From positions 219,447,501 through 219,511,500 of the forward strand of contig NC_092341.1 in the NCBI RefSeq assembly GCF_046630445.1: a DNA stretch of 64,000 nucleotides, given 5' to 3'. Positions 22,193 through 38,915 of this stretch are shown piece after piece; position 1 is the stretch's first letter; every line of letters begins with the position of its first letter. The stretch is from Rutidosis leptorrhynchoides (Eukaryota > Streptophyta > Magnoliopsida > Asterales > Asteraceae). The notes below the pieces were generated by a model. It saw nothing but the letters and a program-made list of their open reading frames with translations. It was not told where the DNA came from and ran no database searches. The translations under genes and the position numbers were made by a program.

Positions 22193-23995
22193 TCAGTACC
22201 ACCAGTAGCATCAACATCGCAAACCCCGATACCCTAAACATCAGCAGCATCACACGCCTCAACATCATAATCTGTATCTCGGATATCAACATCAAACGCA
22301 CCATAGATACCAAGGAGTACTAACAACAACAAACGATGAAGTATTGATTCATAACTTCATCGGAAGAACATTCTACGGCGATTATGTAATCTCTAAAGTC
22401 TTAGAGATTATCTATTTCCACCCTAACCCTAAATCAGATGAGTGAACCAAAATGATTCAAGGAAGAATCAAAACCCTAACAAGGATGGTGCGCGATTTAC
22501 AAATTAGACTTGTTATACAAGCATCGCTAGCAGTTACCGGAAGTATCATCAGCAGCAACAGTACCGTTAGCATCACCGGTATAGTCAGTAACGTCAGCAT
22601 TGTCAGAATCAACAACACTTATGACATCACATATTCCGTCAGTTCAAGAATCACTGTGGAAACCATTACGAATTAATAACAAGGATATTGTATCAACAAG
22701 TCATGAAGTATTACCTCAGTTCCTCCGAAGAATTTATATGTATATCCTATATATACATATATAAAAAAAAAAAATTTTACCATAAGAAATCTTTTCGTAC
22801 TAAGCTATTATGTATGGAACTTAACTATCCGGTTAATTCATATTACTAATATGCTATGATGTACATTCTTCGTTAACAATTTAATCATTGCTAACCACAA
22901 TCTCTGCTTCAGCTCAATGAATTTTAGTTCATAATAAATCAAGTGTATCATTCAATAACATGTTTGATTTTACACTTTCATCTTCGATGCACTCGAAACT
23001 TCCTAGAAAACATCAGTCGTACATTGCAAAGTTCGCAAGAATTATCCCAGCGTCAACATCATTCACTGAGGAATATCAATAAAAATAAATATTAAAGTAT
23101 TGATTACATTAGTGAGATACTCCGCGAAATTTTGTAATTTCTAATGTTTTAGAGATTATTCATTTCTAATTCAAGCCGAAAATCAAATGAGTTTAATATG
23201 ACATTAACTCATTGAATCTGTATTACATTTGAAGAAAATATACTCACATATATTTTCATAAAATAAATGGTAATGAAAATTCTTGTTCAAAATATTATTT
23301 TTGAAATTTTTTTAACGGGTAGGTAATACCCGGGGGATATATAAAATCACAATTAATATGTTATTTTTTTTTTCAATTCTGATTCAACAATCATCAACAA
23401 TACCAATATACATTCCTCTATAGAAATCAAAACAACTATTCTCATCCAAATTCAATTACCTATTCTGATTATGACAAATCAAAATCCAAGTCAAGATTTA
23501 ACAGAAGACATCACTCTTAAAATTCCTACATTTATCAACGCTATACTATGACTTCAAAACTGTGATAGAACATCACTTTTAATCGTAACACAAAAGATGG
23601 ATATGAAAAATCATTCGGGATTTAGGACGATTTCATCATTTGGATATTGACTATGACAATCTGCAATTAAAACCCTTCTAAATTCTAGAAGACACTTCAA
23701 ATAATAAGCAATTGAGGTGATGATCCAACCACACGTTACCCGAAGTTTTGTACCTGAAAAACTCTCGAAACCAAAGTCATAATCTAACATGTACCTGCGT
23801 CGAATTCTTCTAGCAAAAACAACATTTCGATTCCTTTTCAAAGTAGCCAATTTTGTCACAGCTCCAGCAAGTCAACTTCGATTTTTCAGTCGGACCAATC
23901 TTATTATAACCCTGATAGATACGTTGCCTTTCGTCATTATTACCGGGGAACCTTTCATATTCCACCATATTACTACCAGCGTTTAATCATCTAAA
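22193..23995 (+). other. D interior: degenerate sequence with PPT-like palindrome
   Basis: Short broken frames only. At 23316-23332 the palindrome CGGGTA-GGTAA-TACCCG sits after a T-run, repeating 16 nt (TTTAACGGGTAGGTAA) of the real purine tract at 25574-25599. Glutamine/serine codon runs around 22190-22320 look like a decayed low-complexity coding tail. Confidence 0.5.
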
Positions 23996-24059
23996 ACACG
24001 ATTCTTCTGAACCCACCTCGGATTGATAACCAGAGATTCAGATATTATAGCATTAAATG

Positions 24060-24420
24060 CAGAGGAAACATAAAAATGGTAGAAGGTTTAAACGGTCAAG
24101 AGTTTGATGATAAAAGATAGTGAGTTGGTAAAGCTCAGAAAAAGAAGGGATTTGGTACTGAAAAACGGATTGAGCAAAGTATGAAGGAAGCCGTGGACAA
24201 ATCATAGAGACTGAATCTGCCTTCAAAGGATCCAAATGATTCAGTACATGCTGAACTCGTTAGCAAATACCTTACTTCTTATTCTAAACCTTCACAGACA
24301 GATATTCTTCATCATCATCATATCTTAAATATTATAGAATATCTTCGTATCTTCCATTATACATATTCTTCATATCTTTGGAGATATTTTCACAACTATT
24401 CTTATCAAGTATCATTTATC
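24060..24420 (+). pseudogene. Second degenerate ORF of D, homologous to the C ORF at 49265-49017
   Basis: A broken frame reads MKEAVDKS-stop-RLNLPSKDPNDSV then AELVSKYL..HSKPSQT (C: YL..SHSKPSQT). C reads MKKAVDKSQRISLPSKNPNDSVPAEIVSKHL at the same place. This shared coding relic has no family I can name. Confidence 0.5.
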
Positions 24421-24523
24421 TCTCTGTAATATCTGCAACATAAAAGAAACTGTGTTAGTTTCTAAATTCTGGAAAAAAAAAAATTCGAATATGAATGTTT
24501 TTGAAGTAGTGTTGGGAACTGAT

Positions 24524-24584
24524 GCATGAGTTAGTATAATATAATGACACTTGATCAACGTCATTATATTACAGTAATTCATGC
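24524..24584 (+). other. Conserved 61-nt hairpin of D
   Basis: Two 25-nt arms, from GCATGAG to TAATGAC and from GTCATTA to TTCATGC, with three mismatches around ACTTGATCAAC. A second, looser hairpin follows (about 24600-24645). Both recur in C and E. Confidence 0.8.
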
Positions 24585-25599
24585 TGAGTTTCTAATGGAC
24601 GTGATGATTCACAGGACATACCGTCATCATGTGTCATTTACACGACTCTTACATTCTATCTAACCTCTAAATATATCAAGAAAATATTTCTTGATGATTC
24701 GGTCTTTTCCAGGGTATTCTGGTAATTTAACAAATCAATATTTTACCATTACCATTTTCTTCTTAGAACAATTACTATGTTCATTCTGAAATCTATACCT
24801 ACGAATTCCGGACCATTACAAGAGATGTTAAATCGCAAGAAGAAGAAACGAAAGGACAAAGCTCCGGAACAGAAATTGGAGTATAGATCGCAACAAATAG
24901 AAGGGAGCATTAACTATGGATGACAATGATTATAGAAGACAGAAGCAGGGACATCGAAGTATAAGGGAAGATATAAAACCCAACAACCACCCATAAATTA
25001 TAAACCGTAGATGTCAATGCAAATAGCAATATAAAGACACGGGAGGACTAGAAAAACTATAAACCCAAGAGTATAGTAGAAGTAAATAGATTCTTCCGGT
25101 GGCAGATTTAAAAGAAGAATGACAGATATGAAAGTTAAGAGGATATCAAGGATCAGGATGGGATGGAGCATATTAATGAATACTTTAAAGTATGAATTGA
25201 GGAAGAAAGAATAGTAGGTGTGAGTTGTAAGGAAACGAAGGGGGTGGATTTATAGACAGAGCAATCAAAGCAGATTATCGCGTATAACCAAAGAGGATCC
25301 TAATCTCCTTAATTACCGACAAATCAAATCTTATTATGGAGATCTTCTTCTAAATTCCTTAAATTTCGGAAATCAATCTTGACTACGCCACCTGTTAGGT
25401 CAAACCTGCATTTATTCATTTTCACTCTTAGGTGATAGCTTCATTCGTGCTCTTCACAAAAACAAATCGTTTTATCTATATCACTCAATTATGATAAAAC
25501 TCTAATATCGATTCATATTCGTCATGAAAACATTTTATTAGTGAGCCATGATGACCTCGATCAAATTTCGGGACGAAATTTCTTTTAACGGGTAGGTAA

Positions 25600-28500
25600 T
25601 GTGATGACCCGGAAATTTCCGATCAAATTTAAACTTTACTCTTTATATATATCCGACGCGATAAGCAAAATATGTATTGTTGAGTCTCGGAAGCTTTGAA
25701 ACTATATTCATGTAATCAAGTTACCATTTGACCATGCCTAACGCTTCACGAACATCTATGTGTATATAGATATGTGTATATAATAAATACTTAATAAGTG
25801 AAGGCGTTAACAAGGTATTAGATATATAATACTTTACAAGAGCGTATTTTGTTTCAAAATAAGTTTATTATGCTTATCGATGTTTAGATGAAAATATCAA
25901 ATGATTGATTTATAAGATACATTGAATTAGGATGAAGAGTCTCTGTTATGAGGTCCACTTTGAATTAGAAAACCCTTACTTTTAACGGTATTCGGAATAT
26001 TTGGAAAAGTGATTGTATATAAGAACAAAAGTGTTAATTATTGGGGATTAGACAAAAGTGGGTGGAGGATTGAATTTCATAACCCTTGTTATTTGAGTCG
26101 ATCGATACTAAGTTATTTTATTTAGAAAGGTTAAGGAAACTAAAATAAACGTTAGCATATAAAGAAATTATAGGTTTAGAGTGTAAATGTTACGTGTTAT
26201 AAGATTTCCTAATCGAATTTAAAATAAACTTTGAACTATTATTAGTTTTCAAAAACTAATTATTATACTATTATATTAATACTTCCATGATATACAATAT
26301 GTACAAGTTTACATATTTTAAATAAAAATATATTTATATGTTACAAAAAAGATGAATTACAATATCAAACTAGTCATAAAACGTTTTGATTTAAACTAAT
26401 ATTACTATATATGTTTTAATAAACAATGAGACTAGGATTTATAAAAGGAAATGATCAAAATACTTAAAGGATAAAGTTACACTTTAAGTGGGTTAGTTTT
26501 TAATTAATTTAAGTCTAGTTATTAATAAAGGTACATGTCACAAAACGTTTAATTTAAAATAAAATATTTTGACAAACAACGAGACTTTGATTTATAGAAA
26601 GAAATGACCACAACGCTCAACTTTACAAGTTATATTTTTATAAAGGTAATTTATTGTTATATAAGTCTAATTTTTGTAAAAGGTACACGTCACGCAACAT
26701 AAAAGGCTAGTTTTCTAAACATACGAAAGTGCGCCCGAAAAACTGAAAGTGGTACATGAGTCGTGAGACCACGACCGTGTCATTTTTGTAAAAATTATAT
26801 TTTTACTACGCACGTAAATATAATATAATATTTAATTAATTCTAAAGATTAAATATATTATATATTAATTAATATATAAATAAATCTATTACTACGTACC
26901 ATATGTAAAGGAAGTGTCGGCAACGAGATTTTATAGTGCATATGAGCTGGATACCATGGCATGCGAATATGAGCTGGGTTGGTGAGGCCACATTATAAAG
27001 CTCGCAGTCTAGTGCCGAATCCATTTCTCAATCTCTCTGTCTATGTATATTACTCCGTAATATTTACTTATTTATTTTATTTATATATAAATTTTATTAT
27101 TAAGATTATTAATTTTATTATTATTAGTATTAGTATTGTTAGGAGTGATAATACTAGTATTATACATAAAATACTACGACAAGGGGTACGCGCGAGCTAT
27201 TGCAACATGGGTTTTATGAGTGGGATAGGGCTAAGGAAATTATGGGTTATAGCTATGGAGGTGATGGGTATGGATCAGGGGTATACTCATGAGGTCAATC
27301 TAGTGTTTGTCATCTCCGTTGCGTCTACGTACCTTTCCTACAGTATTGAACCTCAATATTGATACGTGAGTACTCCTAATTAAATTTTTACATACTAATA
27401 GTGTATCCCTGACTAGTGCTCGAGAAAATAGAATTAGGCATGCTTGTATATTTGATATTGCCCTTAGATAAGTTATGTTGAATCTTAAAGGTTGTTATAC
27501 TAGGGATGAGATAAGATATAAGATATGCATGTCGTTGGAAAGCTAGCGAAAAACTAAGAACTTTTCCTTTAGATACCGAATGATTTTGACGGATGGATTA
27601 GAAGTTATCGTCAAATGAATTTTTGTATTATTATTAAAAATGATTATTATTATCGTCGTTATAATCGTCGTCATAACTATTATCTAATTATTATTATTAT
27701 TAATATTATCATTATCTATAAGAAGTAGTATCATTAAAAATTGTTATTTTATTATTATTACTATCGTTAAAGTTATACTATTATTATCATTAAAATTATT
27801 ATGTTTAATATTAAAAATATCATCTTTACAAAAATCATTATTTTAATAGGAGTATCATTATTAATATAGAATTTCATTAGTAATAAGAATTATCATATTG
27901 TTATAATACCATTTTCGTAAATATAAATATTGTTATTTTTATTAGTAGAATAATAATAATTATCAATACAAAATAATACAACTTACTTATTATTATTATC
28001 AATGTTATTTTATCAAACAAAACTGTAATACAAATGATATAAATACCTTAATAAAATCCATCATAATGGTTTATGATATTCAATGAACTTTATAAAGTTT
28101 ATTATCTAAGATATATAAAAGTATATTTTATTATATAAATTTTAATATAAATTTTATTTATTATTTACTCTATTAAATCTTTTAAAATTATTTAAAAATA
28201 TAAAACGACGATATTTAAAATATATAATAATCATGTATAAATTTTGGAAATCATTTTGAGTTAATTTGACTTTTGTTGACTTTTACATATTAGTCTCGAG
28301 CATTAGGATTGTGATACACTACTACTTGACCTAAATTGTTGATAGATATTGACCATTATATAAATATATATATACGTAATATAGGTTCGTGAATCCAAGG
28401 CCAACCTTACAACTGTTCAATGATGTTATATGTATTTTTACTACAAAATACAGAATGGTGAGTTTCATTTGCCTTTTTACCCTTTATATTTTTGGGCTGA

Positions 28501-29285
28501 GAATACATGCGCAACTTTTATAACTGTTTTACGAAATAGACACAAGTAATCGAAATTACATTATATGGTTGAATTATCGAAATCGAATATGCCCCTTTTT
28601 ATTAAGTCTGGTAATCTAAGAATTAGGGAACAGACACCCTAATTGACGCGAACTCTAAAGATAGATCTATCGGGCCCAACAAGCCCCATCCAAAGTACCG
28701 GATGCTTTAGTATTTCGAAATTTATATCATGTCCGAAGGAGGATCCCGAAATGATGGGGATATTCTTATATGTATATTGTGAATGTCGGTTACCAGGTGT
28801 TCAATCCATATGAATGATATTTTTGTCTCTATGCAGGGGACGTATGTTTATGAGAAATGGAAATATGAAATCTTGTGGTCTATTAAAATTATGAAATGAT
28901 TATTTATGTTAAACTAATGAACTCACCAACCTTTTGGTTGACACTTGAAAGCATGTTTATTCTCAGGTTTGAAAGAGATCTTCCGCTGTGCATTAGCTCA
29001 TTTTAAAGATATTACTTGGAGTCATTCATGACATATTTCAAAAGACGTTGCATTCGAGTCGTTGAAGTTCATTAAAGATTATTATTAAGTAAATGACAGA
29101 TTAGGTCATTTATAGTTTGGATATTATGAAATGGTATGCATACATGTCAACTTTCGATGTAATGAAAGATTGTCTTTTAAAAATGAATGCAATGTTTGTA
29201 AAATGTATCATTTAGAGGTCAAGTACCTCGCGATGAAATCATATGTTATTGTATTCGTCCCTATGGATTGGGTCGGGTCGTCTCA
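25600..29285 (+). repeat. Right LTR of D
   Basis: 3686 bp, nearly identical to the left LTR. Preceded by purine tract TTTCTTTTAACGGGTAGGTAA. Hairpin at 28927-28940. Confidence 0.93.
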
Positions 29286-29776
29286 TTACCCGACTCGCAT
29301 ACCGTATACCCGACCCGGGGAATTTTAATAATAATTTTTATGTAAAATTTCAGTATTAGCATTATATTGTTAATGTATGAAAGATTTATCTTATTTGTTT
29401 TGAAAACGAGTATAATTTTATTCAATATAATCATATATAACAAGTTTTCGAGATGTGATATTTTATATACTTTATGTTTTTGAGTATTTTATTAACTTTT
29501 CAAAATCAACTTTTTGTATGTGATATTTTATAATACTTTAAACATGAAGTGATTAAGTTATTTTTTGATATTATGATTTGGTAACTTATTGAAAAATAAA
29601 TACTGAATGACTAATCGGGTATACCCGTTTACTCAGGGAAAAGCCGAAGCCTGATAGTATGTAAGTAAATGGGGACCTGACGGGTTTCAGGCCGGGTTTG
29701 GGGCGGGGTTTCTTAATCGGGTTCGGGTCCGGGATTACCTAAACCCGACCCAAACCCGACCCGATGCCATCCCTAT
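29286..29776. mobile_element. hAT-like MITE remnant
   Basis: The right end reads on the minus strand AGGGATGGCATCGGGTCGGG, the usual start of many plant hAT-derived small elements, with further GGGTTCGGGTC repeats inside. The left part has matching ACCCGAC/GTATACCCG motifs, but the outer left end is missing against D. No coding capacity. Confidence 0.5.

Positions 29777-30888
<1,112 letters not shown>

Positions 30889-30963
<75 letters not shown>
30889..30963. repeat. (TA)n microsatellite
   Basis: About 37 TA units. Confidence 0.95.
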
Positions 30964-30965
<2 letters not shown>

Positions 30966-31070
30966 ATTTACTATTAATTAAAAGTATTTTACATTAGCAA
31001 TAGTCCTATAGCTATATTTAGAAAAAATTTAGTTATCATTCATCAACATATAAAACTATTTCTCCTTATA

Positions 31071-31347
31071 TACTATTTCATCTGTCTCAAAATAATTGTG
31101 TACCTTACTATTTTAGTTTGTCCTAAAAATATTATCCCCTTACTTTACATAACAATAAAAAACTACTTAATTTCTAATTAAATCTTTTTTATAATTGAAA
31201 ATTTAAATAAATTTACTAATACTAAATGTAATAAATTCATTTACTTAAACTCACTCATTCAATCAAATACATAATTAGCAAGTCACAAAAACATTTTAAA
31301 TTCAATGAAAAGTCACCTCGGACAATAATATTAAGACGGATTGAGTA
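31071..31347. mobile_element. Diverged Stowaway-like MITE
   Basis: Left end TACTATTTCATCTGTCTCAA and right end AAGACGGATTGAGTA recall the Stowaway ends (TACTCCCTCCGTCCC), with a TA target on each side. 277 bp, non-coding. The remaining DNA at 30964-31070 and 31348-31553 shows nothing. Confidence 0.55.
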
Positions 31348-31551
31348 ATTCACTCGTTTTTAACTATCGATAAGTAAATACTCCGTATTGACTGAAACGA
31401 CTGGGTGGTCGGTGTCTACAATAACTCATTGCTGACATCAAGCTGATTTTAATATGATGTAATATTTCTTTTGTTTTGTTATTTTTTTTATTTAAAATAT
31501 AGATACGAAGCCGTTCTCCTTAACAACTTGCGAACTTTTTTCTTTCGTTCT

Positions 31552-31553
<2 letters not shown>

Positions 31554-31625
<72 letters not shown>
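31554..31625. repeat. (TA)n microsatellite
   Basis: About 35 TA units. Confidence 0.95.
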
Positions 31626-34015
<2,390 letters not shown>

Positions 34016-34020
<5 letters not shown>

Positions 34021-37000
34021 ACTCTCCCCCACTTGAATCGGAGCGCGTCCTCGCAATCCAAGCGGCATGACAAGAGGGAAGATAGACCAACACAAACTCT
34101 TCGGGCTCCCAAGTAAATTCGGAACCTTTACTACGAAGCCATTGAACTTTAAAAGTTCTCACTTCTGTATTTCTCAACCTTTTGACCTTCTCATCGAGTA
34201 TGGCAATCGGCTCCTCAATATATTCTAACTTATTGTTTAGTTCAATCTCGTCTAATGGTACCCATGATGAATCATCCGCAAAACACTTACGGAGATGGGA
34301 AACATGAAATGTATTATGGATCCCCGCAAGCTCTTCGGGTAATTCCAAATGATACGCGACTTCACCAACACGAGCTAAAATTTTAAAAGGACCAATAAAC
34401 CGAGGAGCTAACTTTCCCCGTTTTCGAAACCGAATAACACTTTCCATGGCGAAACCTTAAGCATCACCATGTCACCTTCTTGAAATTTGATCTTTCGTCT
34501 ACGCTTGTCGGCATACGACTTTTGTCTATCTTGAGCCTTTTTCAAATGATCCCGAATCATATCAATCTTGCTATTCATTTCTAAGACCAAATTGGAACTC
34601 CCGATTTCTTTTTGACCAATCTCACCCCAACAAATCGGAGTTCGGCACCTCCGCCCATAAAGCATCTCGTAAGGTGGCATCTCGATACTAGTATGATAAC
34701 TATTATTGTACGAGAATTCCACCAATGGTAAGTGCTCATCCCAACTTCCACCAAAATCAATAATACACGCCCGCAATCTATCCTCCAATGTTTGGTTCGT
34801 ACGTTCGGTTTGACCGTCCGTTTGAGGATGATACGCCGTGCTCAATTTCAATTGTGTACCCATATCTTCGTGAAACTTTTCCCAAAACCGAGATGTAAAA
34901 CGGGTATCTCGATCCGAAATAATAGATATAGGAACCCCATGTCGAGCGACTACCTCCTTGATAAACAATTTAGCCAAGGTCGCCGACGATATCGCTTCCC
35001 GAATGGGAAGAAACAAGGCACTCTTCGTCAACCGATCAACTATTACCCAAATCGAGTCAAATTGGGTTCTCGCCGTCTTTGGTAACTTTGTAATGAAATT
35101 CATGGTAATGTGCTCCCATTTCCACTTCGGGATTTCTAACGGTTGTAACTTACCATGCGGTTTTTAATGTTCGGCTTTAACTTGCAAACACGTGACACAT
35201 TGCTCAACATACTTAACAACATCACGTTTCATGCCCGGCCACCAATACTCATTCTTTAAATCAAGATACATTTTTGTTGCGCCCGGATGAATGGAATACA
35301 TTGACTTATGTGCTTCATCAAGTAGCACTCGTCGATAATCCCCCATCTTCGGCACCCACACTCTTCCTTGAAAAGACAACAACCGACGCGAACCCATAGT
35401 AATGAATTTCGATTGTCCCACAATTCGTTCCGCATACTTGTTGTGAACGTAAGCTTCAATTTGAATCACGCCAAGTTTTTCAAGAAAATCGTTAGTAATA
35501 ATCATACGTAACAATCCCAATCGTAACGCCGGGTGGTGACTCTTTCGACTTAACGCATTCGCGACCACATTCGCCTTACCTGGATGATAAAGTATTTCAC
35601 AATCATAATCTTTCACCACATCCATCCATCTACGTTGACGATAATTCAAATCTCTTTGATCAAAAATATGTTTCAAACTCTTGTGATCCGAATAAAGCGT
35701 ACACTTGACACCATACAAGTAATGGCGCCAAATTTTCAATGCATGAACAACCGCCGCCAACTCAAGATCATGAGTCGGATATCTCGTTTCGTGTTCCTTT
35801 AATTGTCGAGAGGCATAAGCGATGACTTTTCCCCTTTGCATTAGAACACACCCGAGCCCATTTAAAGAAGCATCACAATAAACCGTCATGTCTTCCACAC
35901 CTTCCGGCAACACTAACACCGGAGCTTGACATAACTTCTCTTTTAACAATCGAAAAGCAATTTCTTGCTCGTTCTCCTAATTAAAACTCGCATTCTTTCT
36001 CGTTAACTTCGTCAATGGAGAAGCGATCTTAGAAAAGTCTTGGATAAAACGACGATAATAACCGACCAATCCGAGAAAACTTCTGATTTCCGTAGGCGTA
36101 GTCGGTCGTCCCCAACTCTTTACCGTCTCTATCTTCCCCGGATCTACTTGAATACCATTTTCGTTCACAATGTGGCCAAGGAACTGAACTTCCCTTAGCC
36201 AAAATTCACATTTGGAGAATTTAGCATACAACTTCTCCTTCCGCAACGTCTTTAACACACTCCGCAAATGATGTTCATGTTCCTTCATACTCTTCGAATA
36301 GACAAGTATGTCGTCAATGAACACAATTACCGACTTGTCCAACATAGGTTGGCACACTCGGTTCATAAGATCCATGAATGCCTCCGGTGCATTCGTAAGA
36401 CCAAAAGGCATAACTACGAATTCAAAATGCCCATAACACGTTTGAAAAGCCGTTTTCTCGATGTCTTCCTCACGGACCCGCATTTGGTGATAGCCGGACC
36501 GTAGGTCGATTTTAGAGAAATACGTTGCACCTTGGAGTTGGTCGAACAAATCGTCAATCCTAGGCAATGGATAACGATTCTTGATCGTCACTTTATTCAA
36601 CTCCCGGTAATCGATGCACATCCGCATACTACCATCCTTCTTCTTCACAAATAAAACCGGAGCGCCCCAATGGCGAAGCACTCGGTCGAATGAAACCCTT
36701 CTCAAGCAACTCTTGGGTTTGATTTAACAACTCTTGCATTTCCGTTAGTGCTAAACGATAAGGAGTTTTAGCAATGGGGGTAGCCCACGGAACCAACTCA
36801 GTGCGAAATTCAACTTGTCTTTCCGCCGGAACACCCGGTAACTCATCCGGAAAAACGTCTTCAAATTCATTCACCACCGGAATTTCACGAATAGATGGTG
36901 GATCATCTCGAGTATCAACAACATGGGAAAGAAAAGCCATGCCACCACTAACAAGGAAACGACGTGCCCTTGCAAAAGTGCATATCGGCACAATTCTTCT

Positions 37001-38527
37001 CCGCTTATCACCATGAATAATTAACTCTCCCCCACTTGGGGTCTTTACCCGAATAGACTTATCATGGCATGCAATATCGGCTCTATTATGATCGAGCCAA
37101 TCCATACCAACGACGATATCAAAATCACCCAAAGTCATCGGAATGAGATCGATTTTAAAATTTTCGGCACCAAACACAACGTTACAATTTTCACACACAT
37201 CAACCACTAGCGCCGTCTTGCCATCCGCTATTTCAACTTCTACCGGACGACTTAACTTAACTAGCGGTTTATTTAACTTAGGCACGAATCTTGGAGAAAC
37301 AAACGATAAATTGGCACCACTATCAAATAGGATTCGTGCCGGATTAGAGTTAACCATGAAAGTACCTGAAATGACTTTGTTGGATTGCTTGGTCTCCTCA
37401 TTCGTCATCAAATAGTTGCGACCCCTAGCCGTGCCCGCCGCTTTCTCCAACCGTTTAACATGATCGGTGTTCAAGTCGGGGCACTCTGACTTTCGGTGTC
37501 CTTCTTTGTTGCAATTAAAACAAGTGAGCTTATTTGTTGAAGGAGGCTTTGTACAATCCCGAGCCAAATGACCTCGTACTCCACAATTGTAGCAAGTAGG
37601 GATAAAGTTCCTGAAACCTCCCTTCTTCACACTATTTACACTTTCGGAACCCTTCTTGTTCTTGTTCTTCTTGTTGGAAAAGTTAGAATGACTAGAACCT
37701 TCAAACTTTCTTTTAGAAAAAGTGAAATCGCTCTTTCTTGGAACCTCCGGCTCAAAACCCCGAGCCAATTCAAATAACTCTTCAAAAGACTTAGCCGCTC
37801 CTCGACTAATCTTACCCTTATACTCATCATTCATGGTACGGTAGAAATCTTTCATTAGCTTGTGATCGTCACCAACATATTCCGGACAAAAACGAGTCTT
37901 TGCCAAGAAGGTAGACTTGAGAGTGACCAAGTCCATTGAACCTTGTTGCAAATTGTGCAACTTGTCCCGGATTCTATCAAGATCGGAAGAAGTTCGGTAT
38001 TCTTGGAAAAATTCCTTCTTAAACTCCTCCCATGTCAAGCTCATGCATTGATCTTCACCATATAATTTGATTTTATCGTCCCACCACAACTTGCCTTCTT
38101 CGCGCAACATGCTAGACCCATACCTCGTCTTCTTCTCGGGAGGACATTCCGCGGTACGGAACGCTCCCTCGATATCGGAAATCCAACAAGTGCTTTTCAA
38201 TGGATCCCTCACCCCATTAAACATTGGAGGTTGAGTATCCTTGAAATTTTTGTAGTGGAAGTCCCACCTTCCACCCCCACCATTACCTTCACCCCCTTCG
38301 CCTCGAGGATAAATATTTCTAGCTTCCAAAGCCTCCTCTATTGCGGCTTTCATTCGTTCATTTATCATTTCGGTCACTTGTCAATCAACCGAATCTTGGA
38401 AAACCTTTCGAACATCGTCAAGAAAATCCTTATTTAGCCTTTTAAAGATGGCCTCGACCTTGGTCGTGAGTTCAACGTCCTCACTCGTACTTCCGTCATT
38501 GGTGTCGTGTCCATTTCTCATCTTCAT
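34016..38527 (-). pseudogene. gag-pol: gag-pol polyprotein of B (broken)
   Basis: ATG at 38527. Domains in order: capsid-type gag; two zinc knuckles (CYNCGVRGHLARDC and CFNCNKEGHRKSEC, about 37590-37480); aspartic protease (FDSGANLSFVS); RT with [10 protein letters not shown]; RNase H (DASLNGLGC); integrase HHCC and core (VDRLTK, SDRDTRFTSRFW, GQTERTNQTLE); GPFKIL motif; chromodomain-like VQWLRSKGSEFTWEPEEF. Damage: nonsense TGA at 38383-38381, an extra base near 36690 at the RT start, W-to-stop near 35979, Q-to-stop near 35166, and one base lost near 34445. Otherwise long frames survive, so inactivation is recent. Confidence 0.9.
34021..34035 (-). promoter_or_regulatory. Polypurine tract of B
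   Basis: Minus strand CAAGTGGGGGAGAGT directly before the 3' LTR; the plus-strand DNA primer site. It is also the last coding part of the polyprotein (SGGEL). Confidence 0.88.
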
Positions 38528-38900
38528 TCTATAAAACGAAGTAAATTAAGCAACGAAACGAAAAGGACTTAACACATACGTATATATATATATATACACC
38601 GCACTATCCCATCTTGCTCAACAATCATCGTACATCGCTTGTTTGACACGATTTGAACCCGTAACAATGGTAGCTAATCATTGTTACGCGAGCACGTCGC
38701 ATTAACTTGCAAGTACAACATCTATCTCGCTTGTTGTTTGCTAACACAACACAAAACAAATAGCGCAAGGTTAGTTCACATAAACCTAAACACTAATCAA
38801 CACCCGGTCCGTCCCGTCTCCTACAAGTCCCGCATAAAGCGCGTACACAATAAGTCTATGTCTAGGCACGTATCTCAAGTCACCTAAATTCCTTAGACCA

Positions 38901-38913
38901 TGCTCTGATACCA
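38901..38913 (-). promoter_or_regulatory. Primer binding site of B
   Basis: Minus strand TGGTATCAGAGCA, two bases after the LTR; exact initiator-Met tRNA match. Confidence 0.93.
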
Positions 38914-38915
38914 CT

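Larger units (their letters stand above)
17629..29285 (+). mobile_element. Element D: large non-autonomous gypsy-type LTR element (LARD-like)
   Basis: Two LTRs of exactly 3686 bp flank a 4.3-kb interior with no intact gag or pol. By eye I found only four differences between the LTRs (near 17662, 18514, 19968 and 20777), so they separated very recently. Primer site 21317-21328 and purine tract 25574-25599 are intact. Flanks do not show a target-site duplication (ggtaa left, ttacc right). It shares an accessory ORF and hairpins with C but has a different LTR. Confidence 0.9.
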
